A stretch of 39,778 nt of DNA from an uncultured Pelagibacteraceae bacterium (GTDB lineage Bacteria > Pseudomonadota > Alphaproteobacteria > Pelagibacterales > Pelagibacteraceae): positions 1-39,778 of the forward strand of contig CACLDE010000007.1 in NCBI GenBank assembly GCA_902605645.1, read 5' to 3'. This document shows positions 1-8,846 of this stretch, piece by piece. Every line of letters begins with the position of its first letter. The first letter of the stretch is position 1. The translations under genes and the position numbers were made by a program. Below the pieces are notes generated by a model, which saw only the letters and a program-made list of their open reading frames with translations, searched no databases and was not told the DNA's origin.

Positions 1-110
1 AAATAAGATCTGAGCTAAAAAGTGGATTAGAAAAAAAACAAATTTTGTCTAATGAGGATGCAATATTGATAAAGAAATTTATTGAAAAAATTTCATCTGA
101 GTTAAAATAA
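1..110 (+). CDS. C-terminal end of an unidentified protein (partial, begins upstream)
   Basis: The frame starting at base 3 is open from the window edge to the TAA at 108-110 and encodes about 35 residues rich in Lys, Glu, Ile and Ser, with no Cys, Trp or Pro. It looks like a charged helical C-terminus. It is on the same strand as the glycosyltransferase that follows 8 bases later, so it probably belongs to the same transcription unit. There is too little sequence to name a family. Confidence 0.55.
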   Translation, partial: IRSELKSGLEKKQILSNEDAILIKKFIEKISSELK

Positions 111-118
111 AATTTACA

Positions 119-1690
119 TTGAACAAATACTTTACACTTTTAGCAAAACAAGAAACTAAAATTAAAATCTTATTAGTTGTTTATACATTATTTTGCTCTT
201 TTAAGATCGGTTTGTCATGGGATGAAAATTTTTATCATCAAGCTGGTTCAATTAATTTAAAATATCTTTTATCATTTGGTCAAATTGATGAGCCATTTCA
301 ATCTAAGTACCGTTATTCAACTATGTACTGGAGTGCATTGAGTTTTATAAATCAAATGTTTCCAAAGAAATTTAGTATAGAAGTTTATCATATTTTAAAT
401 TCTTTTTTTGGCTTGATGGCTATAATTGGTTTTTATAAACTTAATAAAATTTTATTTAATAAACTTATTGCAAAAATTTCAGCGATTTTTCTTTTTTTTA
501 TTCCCTTTTTTTATGGTCACTTTGCTATAAATTTTAAAGATATTATTTTAGCATTCGCACATGTTTGGATTATTTATTATATCTATAAGTATGTATTTTT
601 TGAATATAATTTTAAAAAAAATCTTATATTAATTTTAAAGATTTCACTTTTATCAGCGCTCGGCACAGGAGTTCAATTATTGTTTTTAGGTTCTTTAATC
701 CCAATAATTTTAATCTTTTTAATAATAATATTATTTTTAAAGAAAAAAAATTTTAAGGTCCTATTAACTGATTTTATCTTATTTCTTTTATTATTTTATT
801 TTATACTTATTTTATTTTGGGTTGACACTCACAATGATATAATAAGGCTACCTTTTGAATTCTTCAGTAAAACATTGTCATTGGATGTTGGTTGGACACT
901 AAATTTATTAAATGGTAAATATTTTAACGCCAACGATACACCTTATAATTATTTATTCATAAGTTATTTATATAAATTACCAGAGTTTTTAATTGTTTTA
1001 TACGCTTTAACTATACCAGTTTTATTTTTTAATTGGGAGTTACTTAAAAATAGTTTTAATAATTTTAAAATAATTATAATTTTAATTTTTTTCTTATTAA
1101 TTTTTCCTAGCTTAGTACTTATTTTGATTCCTTATCCTGTTTATGATGGTGTAAGACTTTTTTTATGGAGTGCACCATACTTGGTTATTATTCCATCAAT
1201 AACTACTTATATAATTTTTTCGAATAATAATTTTTTTTATAACATTACCAAAATTATTTTATCTTTGTTGTTTGTTTTTCATATATTTAATTTTTTGACG
1301 ATTACCCCATATCACTACACTTTTCTTAATTATTTTTCAGGCAAAAAAGAGTTAAGGTACCAAAAATTTGAGAATGATTATTGGTCAACAAGTTTGAAAG
1401 AACTTATATTGAGTTCAAAATTAGGCGATGATAAAGTCACTTTCTATTCTTGCGGTGTAAGTCCAGGTATTGCAAAAAAATATATGAAACAAAAATATAA
1501 AAGGTCTGAATTTACAGATATAGATAATGCTTCTTATATAATAATGACTAATAGAACATTAATCTCAAAAAAAGATAATAAAATTACCAATTGTTACGAT
1601 GAATATCAGTCAGAGAATATTCATCAAATTATTAGAAATGGTATAGTTTTGTCTGCAATTAAAAAAAATAAAAGAGAAAAAATTAAATGA
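119..1690 (+). CDS. polytopic GT-C fold glycosyltransferase (PMT/ArnT-like), TTG start
   Basis: A 523-residue integral membrane protein with about ten or more hydrophobic segments up to residue ~415 and a ~105-residue soluble C-terminal tail. A WDE motif at residues ~34-36, just after the first membrane segment, sits where GT-C enzymes such as PMT and ArnT carry their acidic catalytic residues in the first periplasmic loop. A GHFAINFKDI stretch near residue 130 resembles motifs in lipid-carrier-dependent glycosyltransferases. Such enzymes transfer sugars from a polyprenyl-phosphate donor on the periplasmic side; the acceptor cannot be read from sequence. The start is TTG; the first in-frame Met is near residue 69 and would delete the WDE motif, so TTG is preferred although no clear Shine-Dalgarno is seen. 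The stop overlaps the galE start (ATGA), suggesting coupling and a joint role in surface glycan synthesis (inference). Confidence 0.7.
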   Translation: MNKYFTLLAKQETKIKILLVVYTLFCSFKIGLSWDENFYHQAGSINLKYLLSFGQIDEPFQSKYRYSTMYWSALSFINQMFPKKFSIEVYHILNSFFGLMAIIGFYKLNKILFNKLIAKISAIFLFFIPFFYGHFAINFKDIILAFAHVWIIYYIYKYVFFEYNFKKNLILILKISLLSALGTGVQLLFLGSLIPIILIFLIIILFLKKKNFKVLLTDFILFLLLFYFILILFWVDTHNDIIRLPFEFFSKTLSLDVGWTLNLLNGKYFNANDTPYNYLFISYLYKLPEFLIVLYALTIPVLFFNWELLKNSFNNFKIIIILIFFLLIFPSLVLILIPYPVYDGVRLFLWSAPYLVIIPSITTYIIFSNNNFFYNITKIILSLLFVFHIFNFLTITPYHYTFLNYFSGKKELRYQKFENDYWSTSLKELILSSKLGDDKVTFYSCGVSPGIAKKYMKQKYKRSEFTDIDNASYIIMTNRTLISKKDNKITNCYDEYQSENIHQIIRNGIVLSAIKKNKREKIK

Positions 1691-2661
1691 AAGTTCTATT
1701 AACTGGTGGAGCTGGGTATATAGGTAGCCATGTTTGCAATTCATTATTAGATATAGGTTGTGATGTAACAGTAATTGATAGTCTTGTAACAGGTAATAAA
1801 AATTTAATTCCAAAAAAAGCAAAACTAATTATTTCAGATATTGCTGATATAAAAAAAATTGAGAGCCTTATTACAAAAGAAAAATTTGATATGGTTATGC
1901 ATTTTGCTGGTTTGGTAAGAGTGGATGAGTCTCTTAAAGAACCCGAAAAATATCATAAATTTAATTTTGAAAAAGCAAAAACTTTCTTAAATGTCTGTTT
2001 TAAAAATGGTATCGACAAAGTAATTTTTTCATCAACTGCATCTGTTTATGGTAACCCAAGAAGAGAAAAAGTTTTAGAAAGTGACCCATTAAATCCCTTA
2101 AATCCATATGCAGACTCAAAATTAAAACTTGAAAACTTTATTAAAGTAGAATCTGAAAAATTTAATATTCAATATATAATTTTAAGATACTTTAATGTTG
2201 CTGGTGCAGATGAAAAATTACGTTGTGGATTAGTTTCAAAATATTCCTCGCATCTAATTAAAATAGCTTGTGAAGTTGCGGTTGGAAAGAGAGAAAAAAT
2301 AATAATAAATGGAAATGATTATGATACTTTCGATGGAACACCAATAAGAGATTTTATACATGTTTCTGATTTAGCAGATATACACATAGTGTCTGCAAAA
2401 CATCTTATTAATAATGGTAAATCAGATATATTCAATTGTGGCTATGGTAAAGGCTACTCTGTTAGAGAGGTAATAGAAAATTTTAATCAAATATTAACCA
2501 AAAAGATAAATTTTGAAATAGGTCCTAGAAGAGATGGAGATTGTAAAATGGTAGTAGCTAATCCGGAAAAATTTAACAAATTTTTTGCTTGGAAACCTAA
2601 ATTTAATAATATGGAATATATTCTTAAGACAGCAGTCGATTGGGAGAAAAAAATTAAATAA
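1687..2661 (+). CDS. galE: UDP-glucose 4-epimerase
   Basis: A 324-residue extended short-chain dehydrogenase/reductase that interconverts UDP-glucose and UDP-galactose using tightly bound NAD. The NAD-binding glycine motif GGAGYIG is at residues 7-13. The catalytic set is T117 (in SSTASVYG, at the position of the GalE Ser), Y141 and K145 (YADSK). The motif RYFNVAGA near residue 190 is typical of GalE. Length is slightly below the usual ~335. It overlaps the preceding glycosyltransferase by 4 bases and may supply its sugar pathway. Its 3' end overlaps the convergent trkA end by 8 bases. Related 4-epimerases acting on UDP-GlcNAc or UDP-glucuronate cannot be excluded from motifs alone, but overall resemblance is to GalE. 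Confidence 0.88.
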   Translation: MKVLLTGGAGYIGSHVCNSLLDIGCDVTVIDSLVTGNKNLIPKKAKLIISDIADIKKIESLITKEKFDMVMHFAGLVRVDESLKEPEKYHKFNFEKAKTFLNVCFKNGIDKVIFSSTASVYGNPRREKVLESDPLNPLNPYADSKLKLENFIKVESEKFNIQYIILRYFNVAGADEKLRCGLVSKYSSHLIKIACEVAVGKREKIIINGNDYDTFDGTPIRDFIHVSDLADIHIVSAKHLINNGKSDIFNCGYGKGYSVREVIENFNQILTKKINFEIGPRRDGDCKMVVANPEKFNKFFAWKPKFNNMEYILKTAVDWEKKIK

Positions 2662-4021
2662 TACTAAAAATATTTTCTATATCTTTAAGTTGATCTCTGC
2701 CTGATAGGAGAACTACAAGATCATCTTTTTCAAAAATAAAATCACCTCCTGGTATAATAACTTGTTTACTTCTCACTACGGCACCAATTCTTGTATTTTC
2801 TGGTAAGTCGCAATCTTTTATCTTTTTATTAACAAGTTCCGACTTTTCTATAACTTTTGCCTCTACAAACTCATACTCTCCATCTAAAAGAGAATAAACA
2901 GTCGCAATAGTCCCTCTATGAACATGTTCCATTATTCTGGAGACAGTAGTCATTCTTGGGTCTACTAAATCATCTATATTTAAAGAACTTTGTAATAAAC
3001 TGTAATTTGATTTATTTACTATTGCTATTGTCCTTTTGGTTTGACCTGTCTTTTCTGCGAGCACACATGCCATAATATTATTTTCATCATCATTGGTTAA
3101 AGCAAGCACTGTTTCCGATTCTTCCAAATTAGCTTCTTTTAAAATTTCTTCGTCCAATGCATCCCCATTTATTACTATCGATGATGTAAGCTCTGATGCA
3201 ATTTCCTCAGCCCTAATTTTATTTTTTTCAATAATTTTTATTCTTGCCCCCTCAAAATTTTCTTCCAGCATTTTTGCTAAATGAAAACCGATATTTCCAC
3301 CGCCAATAATTAAGATTTTTTTTGACATTTTTTCTTCATGGCCAAATGCTTTGAGAATTTCAACTAATTGATCACTACTTACAACGACATAAACGTTGTC
3401 TCCCTCCATTAATTTGTCATCTTTTTTTAAAAATTGAAATTTTCCTTTTCTAACTAAGCCGACAATATTCGCTTTAAAATTTGGGAATTTTTCAGTCAAT
3501 TTTTTAAGAGGCATATTAATAATCGGACATGATTTTTCTATAGCAATTTCAAGCATTTTTACTTTATTATTTGCAAAAGGAACGTTATCTAAAGCTCCTG
3601 GTGCCTCTAGTCTTCTAAATAAAGATTTTGCAACCTCTTTCTCTGGTGAAATTATTACATCAATCGGAATATTCGATTTATTATAAAGCTTATTCCATTT
3701 TCCCTCTAGAAAATCTTTTGTTCTGATTCTTGCAATTTTTTTTTGGATATTAAACAAAGAACTAGCTAATTGACACACAACCATATTAGTTTCATCGTTT
3801 CTTGTAACAGCAATTATCATATCAGTATTTTCGGCCCCAGCATTTTCTAAAACTGAAGGCAAAGAAGCTCTACCTACTATTCCCTTTGCGTCTTGAGTGT
3901 CATTTATTTTTTTTATATCTTCTGATGATTGGTCAATAACTGTTACAGAATGACCTTGAGATGATAATTGTTTACTTATTGAAAAGCCAACTTTGCCGGC
4001 ACCACATATTATTATATTCAT
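2654..4021 (-). CDS. trkA: Trk system potassium uptake regulatory protein TrkA
   Basis: A 455-residue cytoplasmic, peripheral membrane protein that binds NAD(H) or nucleotides and gates the TrkH/TrkG potassium channel. It has the classic duplicated layout: RCK_N Rossmann domain (GAGKVGFS at residues 7-14) plus RCK_C, then a second RCK_N (GGGNIGFH near residue 240) plus a second RCK_C ending the protein. Length matches the family (~458). It lies 2 bases after ntrX in the same orientation; ntrY-ntrX-trkA is a conserved alphaproteobacterial order. No trkH is present in this window. In many relatives hfq and hflX follow trkA; here the convergent galE end is found instead. Confidence 0.95.
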   Translation of the reverse strand: MNIIICGAGKVGFSISKQLSSQGHSVTVIDQSSEDIKKINDTQDAKGIVGRASLPSVLENAGAENTDMIIAVTRNDETNMVVCQLASSLFNIQKKIARIRTKDFLEGKWNKLYNKSNIPIDVIISPEKEVAKSLFRRLEAPGALDNVPFANNKVKMLEIAIEKSCPIINMPLKKLTEKFPNFKANIVGLVRKGKFQFLKKDDKLMEGDNVYVVVSSDQLVEILKAFGHEEKMSKKILIIGGGNIGFHLAKMLEENFEGARIKIIEKNKIRAEEIASELTSSIVINGDALDEEILKEANLEESETVLALTNDDENNIMACVLAEKTGQTKRTIAIVNKSNYSLLQSSLNIDDLVDPRMTTVSRIMEHVHRGTIATVYSLLDGEYEFVEAKVIEKSELVNKKIKDCDLPENTRIGAVVRSKQVIIPGGDFIFEKDDLVVLLSGRDQLKDIENIFSII

Positions 4022-4023
4022 TA

Positions 4024-5394
4024 TTAATTAATACCTTTTATCCCAAGCTGTTTAAGTTTTCTGTGTAATGCCGATCTCTCCATTCCTATAAAATCGGCTG
4101 TTTTTGAGATATTTCCATGATTTTTTTTTAATTGTATTGTTAGATATTCCTTTTCAAATCTTTCTCTAGCTTCTTTAAGAGGCGATGTGAAAGTATCCTT
4201 AAACATTGAGCTGTTATCTACTGGTCCCTTGTTATTTAAAATATCACTTATAGATTTATCAATATTTTCTTTAGTTTCATTTGCTGAAACTATTGTAATT
4301 CTCTCAATCAAATTTCTGAGCTCTCTCACATTACCGGGCCAATTATAAGTAAACAGTTGGCTGTTATTAGTATCAATATCTATTTCTTGAACTCCATTAA
4401 TTTCTGATACCTTTTTTTTAAAGTATTTAATTAAATCTGGTATGTCTTCAGTTCTAGATGAAAGCGGACTTAACTCAATCGGCACTACGTTTAATCTATG
4501 AAATAGATCCTCTCTAAATTTACCTGACCTAACTTCTGATGTTAAATTTCTTGAGGTTGAGGAAATGATTCTAATATTTACATGAATATCTTTTTTTCCA
4601 TTTATTCTTTTAAATTTTTGATCTATCAAAACTCTTAAAATATTTGCTTGGGTTTCTACAGGTATCTCAGCAACCTCATCTATCAATAAAGTTCCTTTAT
4701 TTGCTCTGTCCAATACCCCAAAAGATATTGTGCCATCTTCGAATTCTTGGCCAAATAATTCTCTTTCATAAGTTTTTTCTTTTAAAGAAGCGGCATTAAT
4801 TACTACAAACGGTTTTTTATCTCTCAATGAATTTTTGTGAATTTTTCTAGCTACCAGTTCCTTTCCAGAACCTGTAGGTCCAGAAATTAAAACTCTACTT
4901 TCTGTATTTGATAATTTTTCAATTATTTTTTTTACTTTCATAATTGATGGGCTTTCACCAATAAGTTCAAAAGAATTGAATAACTTGTTTTCAATAATAT
5001 CTTTTTCCTCTTTTAAATTAGCAGTCTCTAAAGCCCTATAAATATAATTTAATAATTTGTCTGTTGAAAAAGAAGCTCCTTTTTCAATAAATTCATATGC
5101 ACCAAGTCTTATTGATTCAAGTGCTATCTGAACGGTTGCATGTCCAGAAATCATTATAACAGGAATTGAATTGTTTTTTTTAATTAGAATTTTTAACAAA
5201 TCAATACCGTCTTTATCTGCTCTATCCAGTTTAATATCTATGATTGCCAAATCTGGAAGTTTTTTGTTTATTTCCAGAACTGCTTGGTCATAATTTGCTG
5301 CAGATCTCACGCTAAAGTGTTTTTCTTTTAAAATATTGCAGATTAAATATCTAATATCGGGATTATCATCTATAACAAGAACTTCTTTATTCAT
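4024..5394 (-). CDS. ntrX: NtrX response regulator (receiver, AAA+, Fis-type HTH)
   Basis: A 456-residue DNA-binding response regulator partnered with NtrY. The receiver domain (1-~120) has the acidic pair DD at 9-10, phospho-acceptor D53 and a conserved Lys in the EFIEKG stretch near 105. The AAA+ domain has Walker A GPTGSGKE (172-179) and Walker B in GTLLIDE (234-240). A Fis-type helix-turn-helix ends the protein (~425-452). The GAFTGA loop that contacts sigma-54 is absent: residues 212-234, between RELFG and GTLLIDE, are shortened and carry other residues. As I recall, this is usual for alphaproteobacterial NtrX, and SAR11 is thought to lack RpoN, so it probably acts as an ordinary DNA-binding regulator. 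It follows ntrY by 3 bases. Confidence 0.94.
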   Translation of the reverse strand: MNKEVLVIDDNPDIRYLICNILKEKHFSVRSAANYDQAVLEINKKLPDLAIIDIKLDRADKDGIDLLKILIKKNNSIPVIMISGHATVQIALESIRLGAYEFIEKGASFSTDKLLNYIYRALETANLKEEKDIIENKLFNSFELIGESPSIMKVKKIIEKLSNTESRVLISGPTGSGKELVARKIHKNSLRDKKPFVVINAASLKEKTYERELFGQEFEDGTISFGVLDRANKGTLLIDEVAEIPVETQANILRVLIDQKFKRINGKKDIHVNIRIISSTSRNLTSEVRSGKFREDLFHRLNVVPIELSPLSSRTEDIPDLIKYFKKKVSEINGVQEIDIDTNNSQLFTYNWPGNVRELRNLIERITIVSANETKENIDKSISDILNNKGPVDNSSMFKDTFTSPLKEARERFEKEYLTIQLKKNHGNISKTADFIGMERSALHRKLKQLGIKGIN

Positions 5395-5397
5395 AAA

Positions 5398-7164
5398 TTA
5401 AATACTAGGTAACCATATTTCTATGGTTGTTCCTTTATCTTTTTTTATTACAAATTCTCCAGAGTGTTCATTAATAATTTTATTTACTATAGGAAGTCCT
5501 AAACCAGTCCCATTTTTTTTAGTAGTAAAATAAGGTGTCATTACTTTTTTTGTATCTGAAATTCCTTCACCGTTATCTTTTATAACAGAAACTATATAAT
5601 CTTTATTTTTAAGAATATCTATCTCAATTTTTCCCTCATATTTAGGCTTTTTATCCAAAATTTCTTTAATTGACTCATCTGCATTTTTAATAATGTTAAT
5701 GAATACCCTGTAAAGCTGATCTTCATCCCCCATAATAAAATTAGACTCTTTATTTTTGTTAAAAGAAATTTTACTACTAAGAGAAATTTTTAAAAACTTT
5801 ATTGAGCGTATAATTACATCATTTAAATCAATTTTTTTAACCACTGGTCTTGGCATTCTTGCAAAATTTGAAAATTCATTTACTAGATTCTCTATATCTT
5901 TAATTTGACGGTTTATAGTTTGCAGGTAATCGTTAAATTCCGATTTATCATCACCAACTTTTGAAGAATACTTTTCTTTGAGTCGATCTAAAGATAATTG
6001 AATTGGAGTAAGTGGATTTTTAATTTCATGAGCAAGTTTCCTTGCGACTACTTCCCAAGCCTCGTATCTCTCAGTTACTAAAAGCTTATCTTGCTGTTTT
6101 TTAAGTCTTATTATCATGTTATTAAAATTTAAATTAAGTTTTTTAAACTCTTCATCGGCTTCAATATTTGGAACTTTTGCATCAAGTTCTCCTTTGCTTA
6201 TATTCTCAGATGCACTTATTAAATTGATTATAGGTTTAGTTAATCTTCTTGCAAAAGATATTGCAACAGCAGTTGATAGAAATAAGAGCAAAGTTACCAC
6301 TATAATGTAAATAATGGCAAAAGTAATTTTAATACCAGTTTGGCTATTTTCTACTGAATAATAAAAATCAACTGCTTTTTCTGTTTCATTAAGATATTTT
6401 AAAATCTGTGGATCGATATTTCTTGAAATATAAAGGTAAGTATCTATTAAAGAATTTAATTTAATGATTACAGAAGTTTTGTTTTCTAAATTACTAGAGA
6501 TTACAACTGGAACTCCTTTTAAAGCTTCATCGAAAGTTTCTTCCCCTGGCAATGAAAATTCACTTAGAGAGGTACTCGTTTCAGACAATAAAATATTTCC
6601 TGCACTGTCGATTAAATAAATATCATCTATTTTCCTTAAAATTTTTTCAGCGCTTACTACTCTTAAAAACTGCTTTGGATTAGAATAATAAAAATTTGAG
6701 GCTCTATTTAATCCAACACTCATTAAAATTATATCAGATTTAATATTTTTTTTACTTTCCTCTAAATAATTTTTTGCAACATCATTAGAATTATTAACTG
6801 CCAGAGTAATTTGATCATCAAAGTATTTTTGCAAACCAAAATTAAAGATAAAAAGTGAGAAGATAGCAACTATTAGTGATGGTATTAATGTAAATACTGA
6901 GAAAAGAGAAACATATTTTAAATTTGTTTGAGATCCAGATTTATTTTTTTTTCCAGCAGTATAAAATCTTAGAAAATTTTTAAATATAAGGCCAAAGAAA
7001 ATTAATAAGAGAATTATATCAACAGAGAGTAATAAAAGTATATTTTTCTCTGTGAGAGGTATAAATCCCTCGTTTATAAATGTAAGGAAAGTTAAAATTC
7101 CAAGAAAAATACAAGTAAAAGAGGATAAAATAATCCAATTAAAGTTTTTAATTATATTAAACAT
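5398..7164 (-). CDS. ntrY: NtrY sensor histidine kinase, short form without PAS domain
   Basis: A 588-residue inner-membrane sensor kinase. Three hydrophobic segments lie in the first ~112 residues, a periplasmic sensor region at ~113-275, and a further membrane segment at ~278-303. A HAMP linker (~305-360) leads directly into the HisKA domain with phospho-acceptor H379 (LAHEIKNPLTP). The HATPase domain has an N-box (NADES), G1 (DNGEGIS) and G2 (GTGLGLPIV) near the C-terminus. NtrY proteins are typically ~730-770 residues with a PAS domain between HAMP and HisKA; that domain is missing here, so signal input must come from the periplasmic or membrane part. It heads the ntrY-ntrX-trkA run and is divergent from ispDF across only 40 bases. 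Confidence 0.93.
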   Translation of the reverse strand: MFNIIKNFNWIILSSFTCIFLGILTFLTFINEGFIPLTEKNILLLLSVDIILLLIFFGLIFKNFLRFYTAGKKNKSGSQTNLKYVSLFSVFTLIPSLIVAIFSLFIFNFGLQKYFDDQITLAVNNSNDVAKNYLEESKKNIKSDIILMSVGLNRASNFYYSNPKQFLRVVSAEKILRKIDDIYLIDSAGNILLSETSTSLSEFSLPGEETFDEALKGVPVVISSNLENKTSVIIKLNSLIDTYLYISRNIDPQILKYLNETEKAVDFYYSVENSQTGIKITFAIIYIIVVTLLLFLSTAVAISFARRLTKPIINLISASENISKGELDAKVPNIEADEEFKKLNLNFNNMIIRLKKQQDKLLVTERYEAWEVVARKLAHEIKNPLTPIQLSLDRLKEKYSSKVGDDKSEFNDYLQTINRQIKDIENLVNEFSNFARMPRPVVKKIDLNDVIIRSIKFLKISLSSKISFNKNKESNFIMGDEDQLYRVFINIIKNADESIKEILDKKPKYEGKIEIDILKNKDYIVSVIKDNGEGISDTKKVMTPYFTTKKNGTGLGLPIVNKIINEHSGEFVIKKDKGTTIEIWLPSI

Positions 7165-7204
7165 ATAGTTAATTATTTATATAAATATAATATAAGTTTA
7201 TACC
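7165..7204. promoter_or_regulatory. divergent intergenic gap between ntrY and ispDF, probable promoters both ways
   Basis: A 40-base, almost purely A/T spacer must hold the start signals for both the ntrY and ispDF transcription units. On the + strand a perfect TATAAT is at 7186-7191, 13 bases before the ispDF ATG, implying a very short 5' leader if used. No convincing -35 is seen at the expected distance. In sequence this AT-rich, a TATAAT can occur by chance. Confidence 0.35.
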
Positions 7205-8350
7205 ATGAGTTTTTGTCTAATCATTCTAGCTGGAGGTAATAGCCATAGATTTAGGTCTAAAGTAGGCAAACCATATCAAAAAATTGCTGGTAAATCATTA
7301 ATTGAGATAAACATAGATAAAGCAAGAAAAATTAGACCAATTAAAAGGATAGTTCTTGTCTATAATAAAAAAGACACTAAAAAAATCAAATCGCTAAAAC
7401 TAAAAAATATTAAATTGGTTTTGGGTGGTAAAAATAGACAACAATCTACTTTTAACGCATTGAAATATTTAATTAAAAATAAAGGTATCACAAAAGTATT
7501 GATACATGATGTAGCGCGACCTAATTTTTCAGTAAATTTAATTTATACAATAATTTCTAAAATGAAAAGTTTTAAAGCTGTTGTCCCAAAGATAAATATA
7601 AACGATGCAGTAAAGCAAAAAATTGACTCGAGTTTAAGTGAGTATATTTTAGGAAAAAATAGAGATAATTTATTTTTAACTCAGACACCACAAGCTTTTA
7701 AACTAAATGAAATATATCACTTGCACAAAGCTAATTCTGCTAAATATAAAGACGATGATATTTCTCTCTATATGGATCTTAATAAAGTAAAATTTATAGA
7801 AGGTGAAAAAAATAACTTTAAAATAACAGATTGGTCAGATTTTGAAAATTTAAGAAATGTTTTCAAATCAAAACAAAATGTTGGAATTGGCTTTGATGTT
7901 CATAGGCTGGCTCCTAATAGAAAACTTTATTTGGCTGGACTAAAAATTAAATCAAAACTAGGGACACTTGGTCATTCGGATGGAGATCCTGTTCTTCATG
8001 CAATTACCGACGCTATTTTAGGTGCGTGTCAAATGGGTGATATTGGGCAAATGTTTTCAGATAAAAATAAAAAATTCAAAAATATAAGATCAACTATCTT
8101 ATTAAAAACGGTTTTAAATCAAATAAAATTTAAGGGTTATTTCGTAAATAACATAGATATAAATATAATCACTCAAACACCTAAAATTAAAAATTTAAAA
8201 AATAAAATGATTGAAAATATCGCTAAGCTTTTGGAAATTTCAAAAGACAAAATAAACATTAAAGGAAAAACCACTGAAAAATTAGGTGTTATCGGAAAAG
8301 AAAAAGCAATAGCATGTGAAGTTATAGCGTCAGTAGTAAAATATGATTAA
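7205..8350 (+). CDS. ispDF: bifunctional IspD/IspF: MEP cytidylyltransferase and MECDP synthase
   Basis: A 381-residue fusion catalysing two non-consecutive steps of the MEP isoprenoid pathway in the cytosol. The IspD part (1-~215) shows the nucleotide-binding LAGGNSHRFRSKVGKP start, IHDVARP (100-106) and TQTPQAF (159-165). The IspF part (from ~226) has GIGFDVHRL with metal ligands D231 and H233, HSDGD (257-261), the third metal ligand at H265, and TTEKLG near the end. The fusion is common in alphaproteobacteria. The IspE kinase that acts between the two steps is not in this window, while dxr, the pathway's committed enzyme, is at 32040-33215. It overlaps pgpA by 8 bases. Confidence 0.95.
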   Translation: MSFCLIILAGGNSHRFRSKVGKPYQKIAGKSLIEINIDKARKIRPIKRIVLVYNKKDTKKIKSLKLKNIKLVLGGKNRQQSTFNALKYLIKNKGITKVLIHDVARPNFSVNLIYTIISKMKSFKAVVPKININDAVKQKIDSSLSEYILGKNRDNLFLTQTPQAFKLNEIYHLHKANSAKYKDDDISLYMDLNKVKFIEGEKNNFKITDWSDFENLRNVFKSKQNVGIGFDVHRLAPNRKLYLAGLKIKSKLGTLGHSDGDPVLHAITDAILGACQMGDIGQMFSDKNKKFKNIRSTILLKTVLNQIKFKGYFVNNIDINIITQTPKIKNLKNKMIENIAKLLEISKDKINIKGKTTEKLGVIGKEKAIACEVIASVVKYD

Positions 8351-8846
8351 AACTTTTAATTATTTATTTGTTACTTTTTTTGGAATAGGAACAGTTAGAT
8401 TTGCTCCTGGGACAATTACTTCTCTAATTACAACTGTTCTACTTTTTAGTTTATTTCACATTTTAAATATCTCTAATAATATAATTTTGTTATTCCTATT
8501 TTTAATTTTTTTATATTCTTTTTATGCTGTAGCTGAGTATATAAAAGAAAATGAAAACAAAGATCCTAAAGAGGTTGTTATAGATGAGGTTATTGGCCAG
8601 TCTATTCCAATTTATTTGTATGAAATAGCTCATGGTTCAGAAAAAAACTCTCAAGAAGCAGTACTTTTTTATATTTATATTTTTTTATTGTTTAGGTTTT
8701 TTGACATTAAAAAACCATTTCCAATAAATATTTTTGATAAAAATTATAAAAATAGTTTTGGTGTAATTATTGATGATGTTATTGCAGGTTTATATGTTGT
8801 TTTAACTTTAATTGTTTTTATGATTATCAAGTCAAGGTTTTTCTAA
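8343..8846 (+). CDS. pgpA: phosphatidylglycerophosphatase A
   Basis: A 167-residue membrane phosphatase that removes phosphate from phosphatidylglycerol-phosphate to give phosphatidylglycerol. Family landmarks are all present: APGTITSL (21-28), the metal-binding VIDEVIGQ (79-86; D81, E82), FRFFDIKKPFPI (117-128; D121) and IDDVIAG (143-149; D144, D145). Four hydrophobic stretches fit an integral inner-membrane protein. Its substrate lies downstream of CdsA, encoded at 33212-33871. It is coupled to its neighbours by an 8-base overlap with ispDF and a 1-base TAATG overlap with pncC. Confidence 0.93.
   Translation: MIKTFNYLFVTFFGIGTVRFAPGTITSLITTVLLFSLFHILNISNNIILLFLFLIFLYSFYAVAEYIKENENKDPKEVVIDEVIGQSIPIYLYEIAHGSEKNSQEAVLFYIYIFLLFRFFDIKKPFPINIFDKNYKNSFGVIIDDVIAGLYVVLTLIVFMIIKSRFF

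Noticed and set aside
7205-8350. IspD-IspF fusion as a novel gene fusion
   Set aside because: The fusion is well known in alphaproteobacteria and some other bacteria.
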